Shown one piece after another: positions 45,643 to 54,900 of a stretch of DNA of 64,000 bases. The position numbers and the translations under genes are program-made. The DNA lies in assembly GCA_947452995.1 (NCBI GenBank), contig CANGEV010000002.1, positions 127,172 to 191,171 on the forward strand, in the 5' to 3' direction. The notes below the pieces were generated by a model. That model searched no databases. It was not told where the DNA came from and saw nothing but the letters and a program-made list of their open reading frames with translations. The DNA is from Chitinophagales bacterium. GTDB lineage: Bacteria; Bacteroidota; Bacteroidia; Chitinophagales; CAIODY01. The first letter of the stretch is position 1. Every line of letters begins with the position of its first letter.

Positions 45643-46284
45643 ATGACGTATGAATTACAAGAGGCAGAGGCAATCTTGAAGCCTTTATTTGAGGAACGCT
45701 TGCTCCGTGAGATGTTACAATATGGCGAATTAAAGCGGTTTTCTGAAGGTGACTTGATTATGGATTATGGTAAATATGTTCGTTCTATGCCATTGATTTT
45801 AAAAGGAACGATTAAAGTCTTTCGTCAAGAACAAGATAAAGAAATTTTATTATATTATTTGAGCGATCAAGAGACGTGTTCTATGGCCTATTCCTGCTGT
45901 ATGGAAGCTCGGAAAAGTGAAGTGAAAGCCATCGCTGACGAAGACGTTTTTTTAGTCACGATACCGCATCAAAAATTGGATGAGTGGCTTTGTACTTATC
46001 CTAGTTGGAAGAATTATATTATGCGTAGTTTTAATGTTCGATTTATCGAATTATTGAAATCCTTAGAGCAAATTGCCTTTCATCGATTGGATGAACGTTT
46101 GGAGAATTATCTGCGTGAAAAGTCGACACGCAGTGGTTCAGCCTTAGTACATTTATCTCATCAGCAAATCGCGGATGAATTGGGCTCTTCTCGCGTTGTT
46201 ATTTCTCGCTTATTGAAACATCTAGAAAATGAAGGCCGTTTATTGATTTACCGCAATGAAATAAAGTTGTTGCCTAGTTTTTAG
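45643..46284 (+). CDS. Crp/Fnr family transcriptional regulator
   Basis: A 213-residue regulator: cyclic-nucleotide-type effector domain (about 20-140) and a C-terminal winged helix-turn-helix (LSHQQIADELGSSRVVISRL, about 166-185). It has three cysteines at 79, 85 and 86 (ETCSMAYSCCM). It lacks the Fnr N-terminal cysteine set. It probably controls the persulfide dioxygenase upstream; the Cys cluster might sense thiols. It overlaps the convergent SRPBCC gene by 11 bases. Confidence 0.88.
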   Translation: MTYELQEAEAILKPLFEERLLREMLQYGELKRFSEGDLIMDYGKYVRSMPLILKGTIKVFRQEQDKEILLYYLSDQETCSMAYSCCMEARKSEVKAIADEDVFLVTIPHQKLDEWLCTYPSWKNYIMRSFNVRFIELLKSLEQIAFHRLDERLENYLREKSTRSGSALVHLSHQQIADELGSSRVVISRLLKHLENEGRLLIYRNEIKLLPSF

Positions 46285-46732
46285 CAAAGTAGTTTTCTAA
46301 TGTCGTATAACGGTAATCAAAAATACGATTCAATTTTTTTTCGATAAACATAGGGTGCGCCAATTGTCCTAAAATACCAAATGGAAGCGCATAATGTACG
46401 ATGTCTGTCATGAGTACGCCTCCGTCACACGCCTCAAAGTGATGTTCGTGGTGCCATAATTTGTAGGGGCCAATACGTTGTTCATCCACAAAGTAATGCG
46501 GAGCTTTTACATGTGTTATTTCTGTAAGCCAGTCGAAGGATACGAGTGGAAATGGTTTTACTTTGTAGGCGATCATTAATCCTTCATAAACATTGCCAGG
46601 AACTTTAGTGATAATCTTAAAGGAAAGTTCGTCAGGTGTAATTTCATTAAGGTTTTCTGGACGACTGAAGAATTCCCAAGCCTTTTCAAGGGAAATAGGG
46701 AGAATTTGCGAGCGCTCTAATTTGTAAATCAT
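46274..46732 (-). CDS. SRPBCC-fold ligand-binding protein
   Basis: A 152-residue START/Bet v1-like protein (cyclase/coenzyme Q-binding type). It begins LERSQILPISLEKAWEFFSRPEN, has FDWLTEITHVKAPHYFVDEQ and ends with a C-terminal helix. Such proteins bind lipids or hydrophobic ligands. Its ligand is unknown. It is monocistronic and convergent with the Crp/Fnr gene. Confidence 0.8.
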   Translation of the reverse strand: MIYKLERSQILPISLEKAWEFFSRPENLNEITPDELSFKIITKVPGNVYEGLMIAYKVKPFPLVSFDWLTEITHVKAPHYFVDEQRIGPYKLWHHEHHFEACDGGVLMTDIVHYALPFGILGQLAHPMFIEKKLNRIFDYRYTTLENYFAKN

Positions 46733-46778
46733 AAGAACATAACACGTGTTTTGCTCTTATTGTTTGAAAATAGACAAC

Positions 46779-46808
46779 AAAAAACCCCGCTTCTAAGAAG
46801 CGGGGTTT
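46779..46808 (-). terminator. terminator after tRNA-His
   Basis: AAACCCCGCTTC pairs with GAAGCGGGGTTT around a three-base loop; the A-run at 46779-46784 becomes a T-tract on the minus strand. Confidence 0.8.
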
Positions 46809-46814
46809 AAGACG

Positions 46815-46889
46815 GGAGGATGAGGGGGTTCGAACCCCCGACCCTCGGAACCACAATCCGATGCTCTAACCAGCTGAGCTACACCCTCC
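46815..46889 (-). tRNA. tRNA-His (GTG)
   Basis: The cloverleaf has the extra G at position -1 (base 46889) opposite C73, typical of tRNA-His. Acceptor GAGGGTG/CATCCTC, anticodon stem TCGGA/TCCGA around TTGTGGT with anticodon GTG, and T-loop TTCGAAC are all clear. CCA is not encoded. Confidence 0.97.
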
Positions 46890-46900
46890 GTATGAGGGCG

Positions 46901-46931
46901 CAAATTTAAGTTTTTTAATTCATTTGGCAAA
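46901..46931 (-). promoter_or_regulatory. promoter of tRNA-His
   Basis: On the minus strand TTTG (46928-46931), a 19-base spacer and TAAATTTG (46901-46908) give the same spacing as the gldK promoter. Transcription should begin a few bases before the tRNA at 46889. Confidence 0.75.
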
Positions 46932-47059
46932 ATAAAACTTCCATATTTGCGTACAATTTCGTCAGGAAGCCGAAAAAGACGAAAAAAAATATCTTTTTCT
47001 GTTTCTTATTGTGCTGAAAAAAAATCACTTTTGTAGACGAATAATTATTATACCCGAAA

Positions 47060-48082
47060 ATGGCGCTATTTAACTTTCTTACGCACGAAATCGCTATGGA
47101 TTTGGGCACCGCTAACACCTTGATCATTCACAATGATAAAGTCGTGGTAGACGAGCCTTCAATCGTTGCAATCAATAAATTAACAGGCAAAGTAATTGCT
47201 GTTGGCAAACGAGCGATGCAGATGCATGAGCGCACGCACGAAGATTTGAAAACGATTCGTCCTTTGCGTGACGGTGTAATTGCCGATTTTAACGCGGCAG
47301 AAAGTATGATTCGCGAGATGATTAAATTGATTCATCCGAATCGTCCGTTCATCACACCGTCTTGGAAAATGGTTATTTGTATTCCAAGTGCTATTACAGA
47401 AGTAGAGAAGCGCGCTGTAAAGGATAGTGCAGAGCAAGCAGGTGGTAAAGAAGTTTATTTGATACATGAGCCAATGGCTGCTGCTATCGGTATTGGTATC
47501 GATGTTGAAGAGCCAGTTGGAAATATGATTATTGATATCGGCGGAGGAACAACAGACATTGCTGTCATCGCATTAGCGGGTATCGTTTGCGATCAATCCA
47601 TTCGTGTTGCTGGGGATGAATTTACAGGTGATATCATCGAGTATCTTCGTAAAGCGCATAATATGCTCATTGGTGAACGTACAGCTGAATCCATAAAGAT
47701 TCATGTTGGTTCTGCCTTGAAAGAATTAGATAATCCACCAGACGACTATCGTGTAAGTGGTCGCGATCTTATGACGGGTATTCCGAAAGAAATCACTGTT
47801 TCATACAGCGAAATTGCGAGCGCCTTAGATAAATCGATTTCTAAAATTGAAGAAGCTGTATTGAAGGCCTTAGAAACAACGCCTCCGGAATTAGCTTCTG
47901 ATATTTATCGTAATGGACTTTACCTAACAGGTGGTGGTGCCTTATTGCGTGGATTGGATAAGCGTATTCAAAACAAAACGAAGTTACCTGTTCACGTTGC
48001 TGACGACCCATTACGTGCCGTAGTTCGTGGTACTGGAATCGCATTGAAAAATATTCATAAGTATCCATTCTTAATGAGCTAA
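47060..48082 (+). CDS. mreB: rod shape-determining protein MreB
   Basis: A 340-residue actin homologue that positions wall synthesis along the cell. Phosphate-1 DLGTANTLI (about 13-21), connector and phosphate-2 MIIDIGGGTTDIAVI (about 157-171) and the adenosine motif LTGGGALLRGLDKRI (about 292-306) are present. It starts the mreBCD operon, so the cell is probably rod-shaped. Confidence 0.98.
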   Translation: MALFNFLTHEIAMDLGTANTLIIHNDKVVVDEPSIVAINKLTGKVIAVGKRAMQMHERTHEDLKTIRPLRDGVIADFNAAESMIREMIKLIHPNRPFITPSWKMVICIPSAITEVEKRAVKDSAEQAGGKEVYLIHEPMAAAIGIGIDVEEPVGNMIIDIGGGTTDIAVIALAGIVCDQSIRVAGDEFTGDIIEYLRKAHNMLIGERTAESIKIHVGSALKELDNPPDDYRVSGRDLMTGIPKEITVSYSEIASALDKSISKIEEAVLKALETTPPELASDIYRNGLYLTGGGALLRGLDKRIQNKTKLPVHVADDPLRAVVRGTGIALKNIHKYPFLMS

Positions 48083-48099
48083 TAGATTGACTCATTCGC

Positions 48100-48930
48100 A
48101 TGCGCAATCTATTTCAATTTATTACTAAATATTTCGCTGTCATTCTCTTTGTTCTCTTAGAGATTTGGTCGGGTTGGTTGATCGTTAATGAAAGTGATTA
48201 TCATAATTCATCTTTCAACAATACAGCTTTAACCATGCGCGGTTCTGTTGAAGAATGGTATTCCGACATGCGCTTATATTTTCGATTGCGTCGTGTGAAT
48301 GATAGTTTGGCCTCTGAAAATGCGCGTTTAAGAGCCTTGTTGCCTGACGCCTATATGATTCAGAGTGATTCAGCAAAACTTATTTTGGATAGTCTTCAAC
48401 ATCCTGCCTTTAAGTTTATGATGGCTCGTGTAGTTGGTAATACGTTTACCAATCAAAATAATTATCTAATTATCAATAAGGGTAAAGACTTTGGTATTAA
48501 GAGTGGTTGGGGCGTTGTGGTTAATAATGGAATCGTGGGTGTTGTAAAAGATGTGAGTGATCATTACTCGACTGTATTGTCTTTGCTGCATAACAAAACA
48601 AAAGTGAGTGTTCGTGTAAACAAAAGTAATTTCGTCAGCCTTACATGGAAGGGTATGAATGCTTCCTATGCTGAGATTGATGATATCGCTAAGCATGTTC
48701 CATTGAAAAAAGGAGATACTGTATTTACAAGCAGTGAAACGTGGTTTTATCCACCAGGATATATGGTTGGACGCGTGGAAAAGTTTGAGTTGAATGAAGG
48801 GTCTAATTTCTATAGTGTGAAAGTGAAATTGAGTACGGATTTTGCCAATATGAATTATGTGTATGTGGTAAATCCGCTAATGCGTGCGGAAGTGGATTCG
48901 TTAAAAGCTAAAACAAAGTCGGATGAATAG
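48100..48930 (+). CDS. mreC: rod shape-determining protein MreC
   Basis: A 276-residue protein with one N-terminal membrane helix (about 10-28), a coiled-coil region (about 55-80) and a periplasmic double beta-barrel part: NNYLIINKGKDFGIKSGWGV, GVVKDVSDHYSTVLSLLH and KKGDTVFTSS. It bridges MreB and the wall synthases. It overlaps mreD by 8 bases. Confidence 0.95.
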   Translation: MRNLFQFITKYFAVILFVLLEIWSGWLIVNESDYHNSSFNNTALTMRGSVEEWYSDMRLYFRLRRVNDSLASENARLRALLPDAYMIQSDSAKLILDSLQHPAFKFMMARVVGNTFTNQNNYLIINKGKDFGIKSGWGVVVNNGIVGVVKDVSDHYSTVLSLLHNKTKVSVRVNKSNFVSLTWKGMNASYAEIDDIAKHVPLKKGDTVFTSSETWFYPPGYMVGRVEKFELNEGSNFYSVKVKLSTDFANMNYVYVVNPLMRAEVDSLKAKTKSDE

Positions 48931-49438
48931 TCAGCTTTATATACGCTTGACCCTACGCTTTGCACTCTATGTGTTATTGCAAGTACTGGTATTGAACCAT
49001 GTGGAGTTGCACGGATTGATGAATCCCTATATTTATCCGCTTTTAATCATTTTATTACCACTTGGCGTACCAAGATGGGGAGGATTGTTGATCGCCTTTG
49101 TTATGGGTTATATTGTGGGTTATTTCACCAATGCTTCCGGCTTACATGCTGCCGCGTTGTTGGCTATCACTTTTATACGCCCTACCTTATTAAGATTGTT
49201 TTTTCCAGGTTTGAATGAAGAAGAGTTTGGTGAATTAAATCTTACCCGTACAGGTACTTTCAACTTCGTTATATATGTCGTCTCCATGGTATTAATCCAT
49301 CATTTTATCTTATTTATGCTTCAGGTATGGAGCTTACAGTTATTTGGTTGGGCCTTAATGAAAATTGTTTTCAGTACTATTATCTCATCTATTCTAATTT
49401 TATTGGCAGAATATCTGATGCGAAGTAAGAAAGCTTAA
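48923..49438 (+). CDS. mreD: rod shape-determining protein MreD
   Basis: A 171-residue protein with about five or six membrane helices, in the expected position and overlapping mreC. Pfam-type features are weak as is usual for MreD; the call rests on context and topology. The mrdA (PBP2) and rodA genes that often follow in Bacteroidota are absent; a terminator comes next. Confidence 0.88.
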   Translation: MNSQLYIRLTLRFALYVLLQVLVLNHVELHGLMNPYIYPLLIILLPLGVPRWGGLLIAFVMGYIVGYFTNASGLHAAALLAITFIRPTLLRLFFPGLNEEEFGELNLTRTGTFNFVIYVVSMVLIHHFILFMLQVWSLQLFGWALMKIVFSTIISSILILLAEYLMRSKKA

Positions 49439-49470
49439 TTAATTAAGAATTAAGAATTATGAATTGGGTT

Positions 49471-49509
49471 CATAAAAAAAGCCGCTTCTAGGAAGCGGCT
49501 TTTTTTATG
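49471..49509. terminator. bidirectional terminator between mreD and tig
   Basis: GCCGCTTC-TAG-GAAGCGGC hairpin with seven A before and seven T after, a 39-base palindrome symmetric about 49490. It serves convergent mreD and tig. Confidence 0.9.
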
Positions 49510-49523
49510 TGTTAATCGTAAGA

Positions 49524-50852
49524 TTAGTGAGTGTGTGCTGTTAGGCTTTCGAATTCTTTCAAGCTAACTTGGCGTTTAGTAGGGTTTGCTAAGCCGCGAA
49601 GGAATTCCATAACACGCTTATTGATCATATTGTCAACCATGTATTCACGCTCTTTTTCATTAGCGAGGATACGATGACAAAGATCGTGTAAGAAAGTTGG
49701 TTCCATTTCACCATATGATTCTTGCAAATAGCCCATTACCTCATCATGCAAGTCTTTTTCTTGTACTTGCATATTGTTATCAGTAACGATTTTGTTTTTG
49801 ATTAATGTCCAACGAGTATCGTTCATTACCAATGGGAATTCACGTTCCATTTGTTCGTCAGAGATATCCGTTTTAGCAACTGACTTCAACCAACGACGAA
49901 GGAAGGTTTCTGGTAGTTCGAATGTGGTATTCTTAACTAAATAGTCTTGTAAATCATGGAATAATTTACGTTCGCCTTCTTTAGCATAAACTTTTTGCAA
50001 TTCTTCTTTCATGGCAGATTTGAAGCCGTCGATATCTACGACGCCACGGCCAGGGAATACCTTTTCAAACAATTCTGCATTTAATTCTGCCTTTTCTAAA
50101 CGATAGATTTGTTTCAATGTAACGTTCATGGCAGACATATCTAAAGCATCGCCAGTTGCATGATCGATATTCAATACACGGTGCAAGATAAATTCTTTGT
50201 CGCCCTCATATGCTGCAGCAAGATCGAAAGCAATGCTTTCGTCTTTTTTCATCGCAATGATTTGTTTGCGCGCAGCTTCCGACTTAATCGTTGAAACAAG
50301 GATGTTGACTGTTTTAGAGAAATTGCTAGCAGCGTTTTCGATTTGAACACTTACCACATCATTTTCTTCGGCAGACTCAGCGGGTTCGCTTTTGCCATGA
50401 CGTGTTTGTTCGTATCCGATTTCTTTGTCGAGTACTTCAGCATCCACGGTTAATTCCAATTCTTCGATTCCAGAGAAAGTAGGCAATTGAAATTCAGGTT
50501 GAATACCGATTTCAAAAGCCATCGTATAATCAGCAGGAGCGTTGATATCCAAGGATTGGCCTGTAACAGGAAGTGCCAAAGGGTTGCCAAGGAAATGAAT
50601 ATTATTTTCACGGATGAATTTGTCTAATTCTTCGTTCGCCATTTTGCCGATTTCGTCAGCCATCACTTCTAAACCATATTTTGATTTAATGAAGCTAGCA
50701 GGGGTTTTGCCTGGGCGGAAACCTGGCATCGCTACTTGCTTAGAAAGCTTTTTTAGTCCTGCTTCCACGCGAGGCATGAATTCAGTTGTGGTGATTGTCA
50801 ATTCAACGCGGTCGTGTAATAGACCAAGATTAGTACGATTTATTGTAGCCAT
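49524..50852 (-). CDS. tig: trigger factor
   Basis: A 442-residue ribosome-bound chaperone. The ribosome-docking motif is GFRPGK (about 43-48). The middle (about 150-240), where E. coli has the FKBP prolyl isomerase domain, aligns poorly, as in most Bacteroidota, so isomerase activity is uncertain. The C-terminal helical arms are present (about 260-430). A TATCTTTG promoter element lies 41 bases upstream. Confidence 0.93.
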   Translation of the reverse strand: MATINRTNLGLLHDRVELTITTTEFMPRVEAGLKKLSKQVAMPGFRPGKTPASFIKSKYGLEVMADEIGKMANEELDKFIRENNIHFLGNPLALPVTGQSLDINAPADYTMAFEIGIQPEFQLPTFSGIEELELTVDAEVLDKEIGYEQTRHGKSEPAESAEENDVVSVQIENAASNFSKTVNILVSTIKSEAARKQIIAMKKDESIAFDLAAAYEGDKEFILHRVLNIDHATGDALDMSAMNVTLKQIYRLEKAELNAELFEKVFPGRGVVDIDGFKSAMKEELQKVYAKEGERKLFHDLQDYLVKNTTFELPETFLRRWLKSVAKTDISDEQMEREFPLVMNDTRWTLIKNKIVTDNNMQVQEKDLHDEVMGYLQESYGEMEPTFLHDLCHRILANEKEREYMVDNMINKRVMEFLRGLANPTKRQVSLKEFESLTAHTH

Positions 50853-50892
50853 AATAATTGTTTAGCCTTTTTCAGTAGGCTGATTAAGGGCG

Positions 50893-50900
50893 CAAAGATA
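50893..50900 (-). promoter_or_regulatory. -7 promoter element of tig
   Basis: TATCTTTG on the minus strand, 41 bases before the tig ATG. No clear -33 TTTG is seen. Confidence 0.5.
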
Positions 50901-50906
50901 ACTAAC

Positions 50907-50943
50907 AATTAATAATTAAGAATTAAAAATTAAGAATTAAAAA
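50907..50943. repeat. AATTAAGAATTAA-type AT-rich intergenic repeat
   Basis: Successive units of AATTAAGAATTAA and variants fill this stretch. A related run (AATTAAGAATTAAGAATTAT) lies at 49441-49460, on the other side of tig. Confidence 0.5.
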
Positions 50944-50961
50944 TGGGGAAGGGGGATAACG

Positions 50962-50995
50962 AAAAAACCCCGCACCAAAAATTGGAACGGGGTTT
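50962..50995 (-). terminator. terminator after tRNA-Leu
   Basis: On the minus strand AAACCCCG pairs with CGGGGTTT, with further TTCCAA/TTGG pairing inside, followed by a T-run. Confidence 0.75.
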
Positions 50996-50999
50996 ACAG

Positions 51000-51082
51000 T
51001 GCAGGTGAAGGGACTCGAACCCCCACGCCCGTAAGGCATCAGATCCTAAGTCTGACGCGGCTGCCAATTACGCCACACCTGC
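51000..51082 (-). tRNA. tRNA-Leu (TAG)
   Basis: Acceptor GCAGGTG/CACCTGC, anticodon stem TCAGA/TCTGA around CTTAGGA with anticodon TAG, a long variable arm typical of class II tRNAs, and discriminator A at 51000. The T-stem contains two adjacent G-T pairs. CCA is not encoded. Confidence 0.95.
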
Positions 51083-51092
51083 AAAGGGAGTG

Positions 51093-51100
51093 CAAAGGTA
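51093..51100 (-). promoter_or_regulatory. -7 promoter element of tRNA-Leu
   Basis: TACCTTTG on the minus strand, ending about 10 bases before the tRNA 5' end. No clear -33 element is seen. Confidence 0.5.
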
Positions 51101-51234
51101 GGGATTTACTTGATATTTTATATAAAAAGTTAAAATTATCAGCATTACAACTTATCTATCTGCTTGTCATTTTAAACTTTATCTTTTAAGATTGATTAAA
51201 GTGGGTTGTATGTCCATTTATCGGATTTTGGGAT

Positions 51235-51876
51235 TTATATTATGTTTTGCTTCACAGCTTTAGCGACAGCCTCTTGCGCAGAATGCACATGAAGTTTTTC
51301 ATAGATTTTTTTAGTGTGTGCATTTACGGTATGCCACGAAATACTGAAGCGTTCGGCAATGGCTTTATAATTTAAGCCTTCGACCATTAAGCTTAAAATT
51401 TCAATTTCTCTCTCCGTAAGATTAAAGAGGGCTTTACCTCTCTCATTATTTGGTGTAATAGTTTGGAAAATATTTAAAACCTTCATTGCAATAGACGGCG
51501 TCATATAAGCCCCGCCTTGCGCCACCTCTCGGATTCCTTCTATTAATTTTTCAGGGGCGGTTTTCTTTAAGTAATAGCCACTGGCACCTGCTTGTAAGGC
51601 GGCAAAAATTTTATCGTCATCGTCAAACACTGTTTGCATGATAACGGGTAATGCAGGAACCGTTTTCTTAATTAGTTTTAAAGCTTCGATACCATTTATT
51701 TTAGGCATGTCAATATCCATTAAAACTACGGTCGGTTTTAAATTTATTACTTGTTGCGTGATTTTAGTGCAGTCTTCAAATGCACCAATGCAATGCATGT
51801 CAGGTGATTGATTGATCAGAAGCTCAATGCCTTCCAGACGCGCTATATTATCGTCATATGCTAGTATAAAAATCAT
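51235..51876 (-). CDS. LuxR/NarL-family response regulator
   Basis: A 213-residue regulator. The receiver domain (about 1-120) has the acidic pair Asp8-Asp9 and the phospho-acceptor Asp54 in VVLMDIDMP. The C-terminal LuxR-type helix-turn-helix (about 145-205) reads LTEREIEILSLMVEGLNYKA. It is 43 bases downstream of the sensor kinase in one operon and should be its partner. The operon is divergent from the giant adhesin gene, a possible target. Confidence 0.94.
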   Translation of the reverse strand: MIFILAYDDNIARLEGIELLINQSPDMHCIGAFEDCTKITQQVINLKPTVVLMDIDMPKINGIEALKLIKKTVPALPVIMQTVFDDDDKIFAALQAGASGYYLKKTAPEKLIEGIREVAQGGAYMTPSIAMKVLNIFQTITPNNERGKALFNLTEREIEILSLMVEGLNYKAIAERFSISWHTVNAHTKKIYEKLHVHSAQEAVAKAVKQNII

Positions 51877-51919
51877 GTCTCAATATACAATAAAGAATTA
51901 GAGCGTAGTGTCACTAATG

Positions 51920-54900
51920 TTAGTGATTTGAACATGGACAAATCAAAGTGATTGAAGTGCCTTCACTTATTTTACTGCGGATATTTACTTTACCATTCAA
52001 TTGCTCTGCCCGTTTACGCATATTTTTCAGTCCATTGCCTTGTTTTATGGTTGATTCATCAAACCCTATTCCATTATCTCTTATTTCTAAGTAAAGCATC
52101 TTCTGTTTATAATTTGCCTGTATTTCAAGTTTCGAGGCATTCGCATATTTCAAGGCATTATTGATTGCTTCCTTGTAGAATAAATAGATGTTTTTACGTT
52201 GTATCATTCCCATTTTTTGTCTACTTAAGGCAGGATCAACATGGAAACTAATGTTAACAGGAATATCTTCACTGAGCGAACTTGCATAATCTTTCATTTT
52301 AATAGAAAGATTGTCAAATTCATCGTTTTTAACATTGATCATCCACACGATGTCACTCATTGCATCTTGAGATGATTGAGTAAAGTTGCTGATTTTAGAT
52401 AGTAGCCTTTTTGCCTCCGTATTTTCGCTGTCTAGTTTTTGATTTATTATAGCTAAAAATAATGTGATGTTGCTAAGGTTCGCACCAACTTCATCATGTA
52501 AATCTTTTGCAATGCTATTTCTCATTTCCTCCATTTCTTTGTATTGGCCAAGCTTGGATCGAATGATTAATGTTATTATTAACGCAACTAGAATAATTAT
52601 GATAAGATAAAACCACCACGTTTTGAACCATGGCGTTTTGATATTAATTAGAAGTGGTGTGGCAAGGTAAGTCCAATTACCATAGCAGTCAGCAACTTTT
52701 ACCCTGAAAACATATTCACCTGGAGGGATTTTTAAAAAGTTAGCCTCGCGTTGCGTTCCGCATGTAATCCATTCAGAACTTAAACCTTCCAATTGGTAGG
52801 CATATTGATATTCATTATTTCTTAAATAGCCGAGCGCCGCGAATTCTATTTTTAAATTATTGTCAAAATAATTAAGGTCTAATTTATTTAGATTGCTAGG
52901 AATCTCTTTTCCATTATTCCAAATGGAGGTAATATAGATTGGATTGTTGAATGACGGGAATAAAGTCGTGTTTGGGTTGAAATAGTTGATTCCGCTTACT
53001 CCTCCAAAAACTAAAAAATTATTACTTGTTTTTAAAGATGCATTTGTATTGAATTCTGCACTTTGTAAACCATCAATACTTGAGTAACGTTGAAATTTAT
53101 TTGTTACACAATTATAGATATTCAATCCATTGTTAGTTCCCATCCAAATTTCGTTTTTCTTACCATATTGTATGGAATAGATATAATTGTCTCCCAGTCC
53201 GTCACTCGCGTTCGTTATTTTCAACGAATCAGTAAGATAATTATAATGAATTAACCCCATTCCATTAGAACCTAACCACAGCCAACCATTACCTTCATTC
53301 AGTATGCATCGGATGTTGGTGATTTTAATACTGTTATTTTTAGGTTTAAGCTTCTTGCTTAATTTTTTTTGTAAGTAGTTATATTCTATTAACCCGTTTT
53401 CACAGGCGATAAGCAAACGTAAAGGATCTGGCTGACTAAAATTAAATGTAATTCCAAAGTTTGGAATATCCCCATTGTTTGGTTTGAATCCTAAAATGGC
53501 TTCTGCCGGGTTTGCAATACCTTTTTTTAATTTATGCCAATCACACTTGTAAATTTTATTATCAGGAGTCCCTAACCATAAATTATTTTGATTATCAAAA
53601 AACATCGATCGAATCGTGCCTTCAATGATGCTTGCATCCTTTTGAGCGAAAATCACTTGCCCTTTTTTGGTTGTAGAGGATATACAGATAAGTTTTAACT
53701 CATGCCATCCAGAGATCCACAAATCACCTTCTGGATCTTTTAAAATAGCGCTTATGGGTAAATTACTCAGTTCTTTTTTAATCTCAGTTGGGAAGTTTGG
53801 TTCTACGAATTTTCTTTTTAAATTATCAAAGGCTAGTAATCCGTCAAGCGAGCCTATTAGCATATTATTAGCTTGCCATTCGCAAATGGTGCGAATATTT
53901 AATTTGTAAGGGGATTTATCGCTTATGCTTTTAAAATCTTGATATGGATTGTAGGGCGTAAACATCGAAGCACGATATTCCATTTTAATTAAGCCATTGC
54001 CAGGAGATGTTAGCCAAGTTACTTCCCCATCTGTATAAATGCTCTCCAAATTATTCGTGATGGATAGTCCGCTACCTGCCAAAGGTAGGTCGACTGTGAT
54101 GATTTTGTTTAGGCGGTGATCATATTCTAGCATTTTCTCATCTTCGCAAATCACCCAGAGGTTGCCGTGCATTCCTTTTGCAATCAGCTTAATTCCTTTG
54201 TAGTGGGAATTGTCCGTTATCAAATTTATGGGATGCGGCAATCCTCTTTTAAATAGTATAATCGAGTTTTTGTTTCGTAAATAATAAATACTGTCTCCTG
54301 AAGCTATTATTTGAGAAGCTGCACGAATTTGTGCTTGAATGTCTTCAGCTTGTTGAGATTCCGAAAATTGATTGTTTTTTAGGTTATAATCATAGATCTC
54401 CTCATTGAGAACAATGCATTTTGATAAGTTTTTATATGTGCTTGGGAATATTTTAGGAATTTTATCCAAAGGAGATTCACTTTTAACAGGGTAAATTGTT
54501 TTTTTATTCGTGCGATAATTATAAAAAACAACTTGTTTCTTTTGTTGAATTACAAGCTGTTCATTGATGGTTTCTTTTCCGATTTTGGAAGGTGGCCATT
54601 GACTTATATCTATCGTGTTTATGAGGGTTCCAAGGCTGTTAAATACAATTATTTTTTTTGCATTTGTATTGTGAATGATAAAGTTGTTTTCATCTTCAAT
54701 GAAATAGCAACTTGAGCCAACAGGATCTAATTTTTGAGTGATGGCGAATTTGGTTTTACCTGGTAAAATGCTAGCAATATAATCTTGAGTGATAAAAAGA
54801 ATTGTATTCGTTTCTTTTGATTGGGCATATGCCTTTAATCGAATAGGCGAGGGGGGCGGAGAGGTAATCTCGGAGCTAATATTCTTAAAACTATAGCCAT

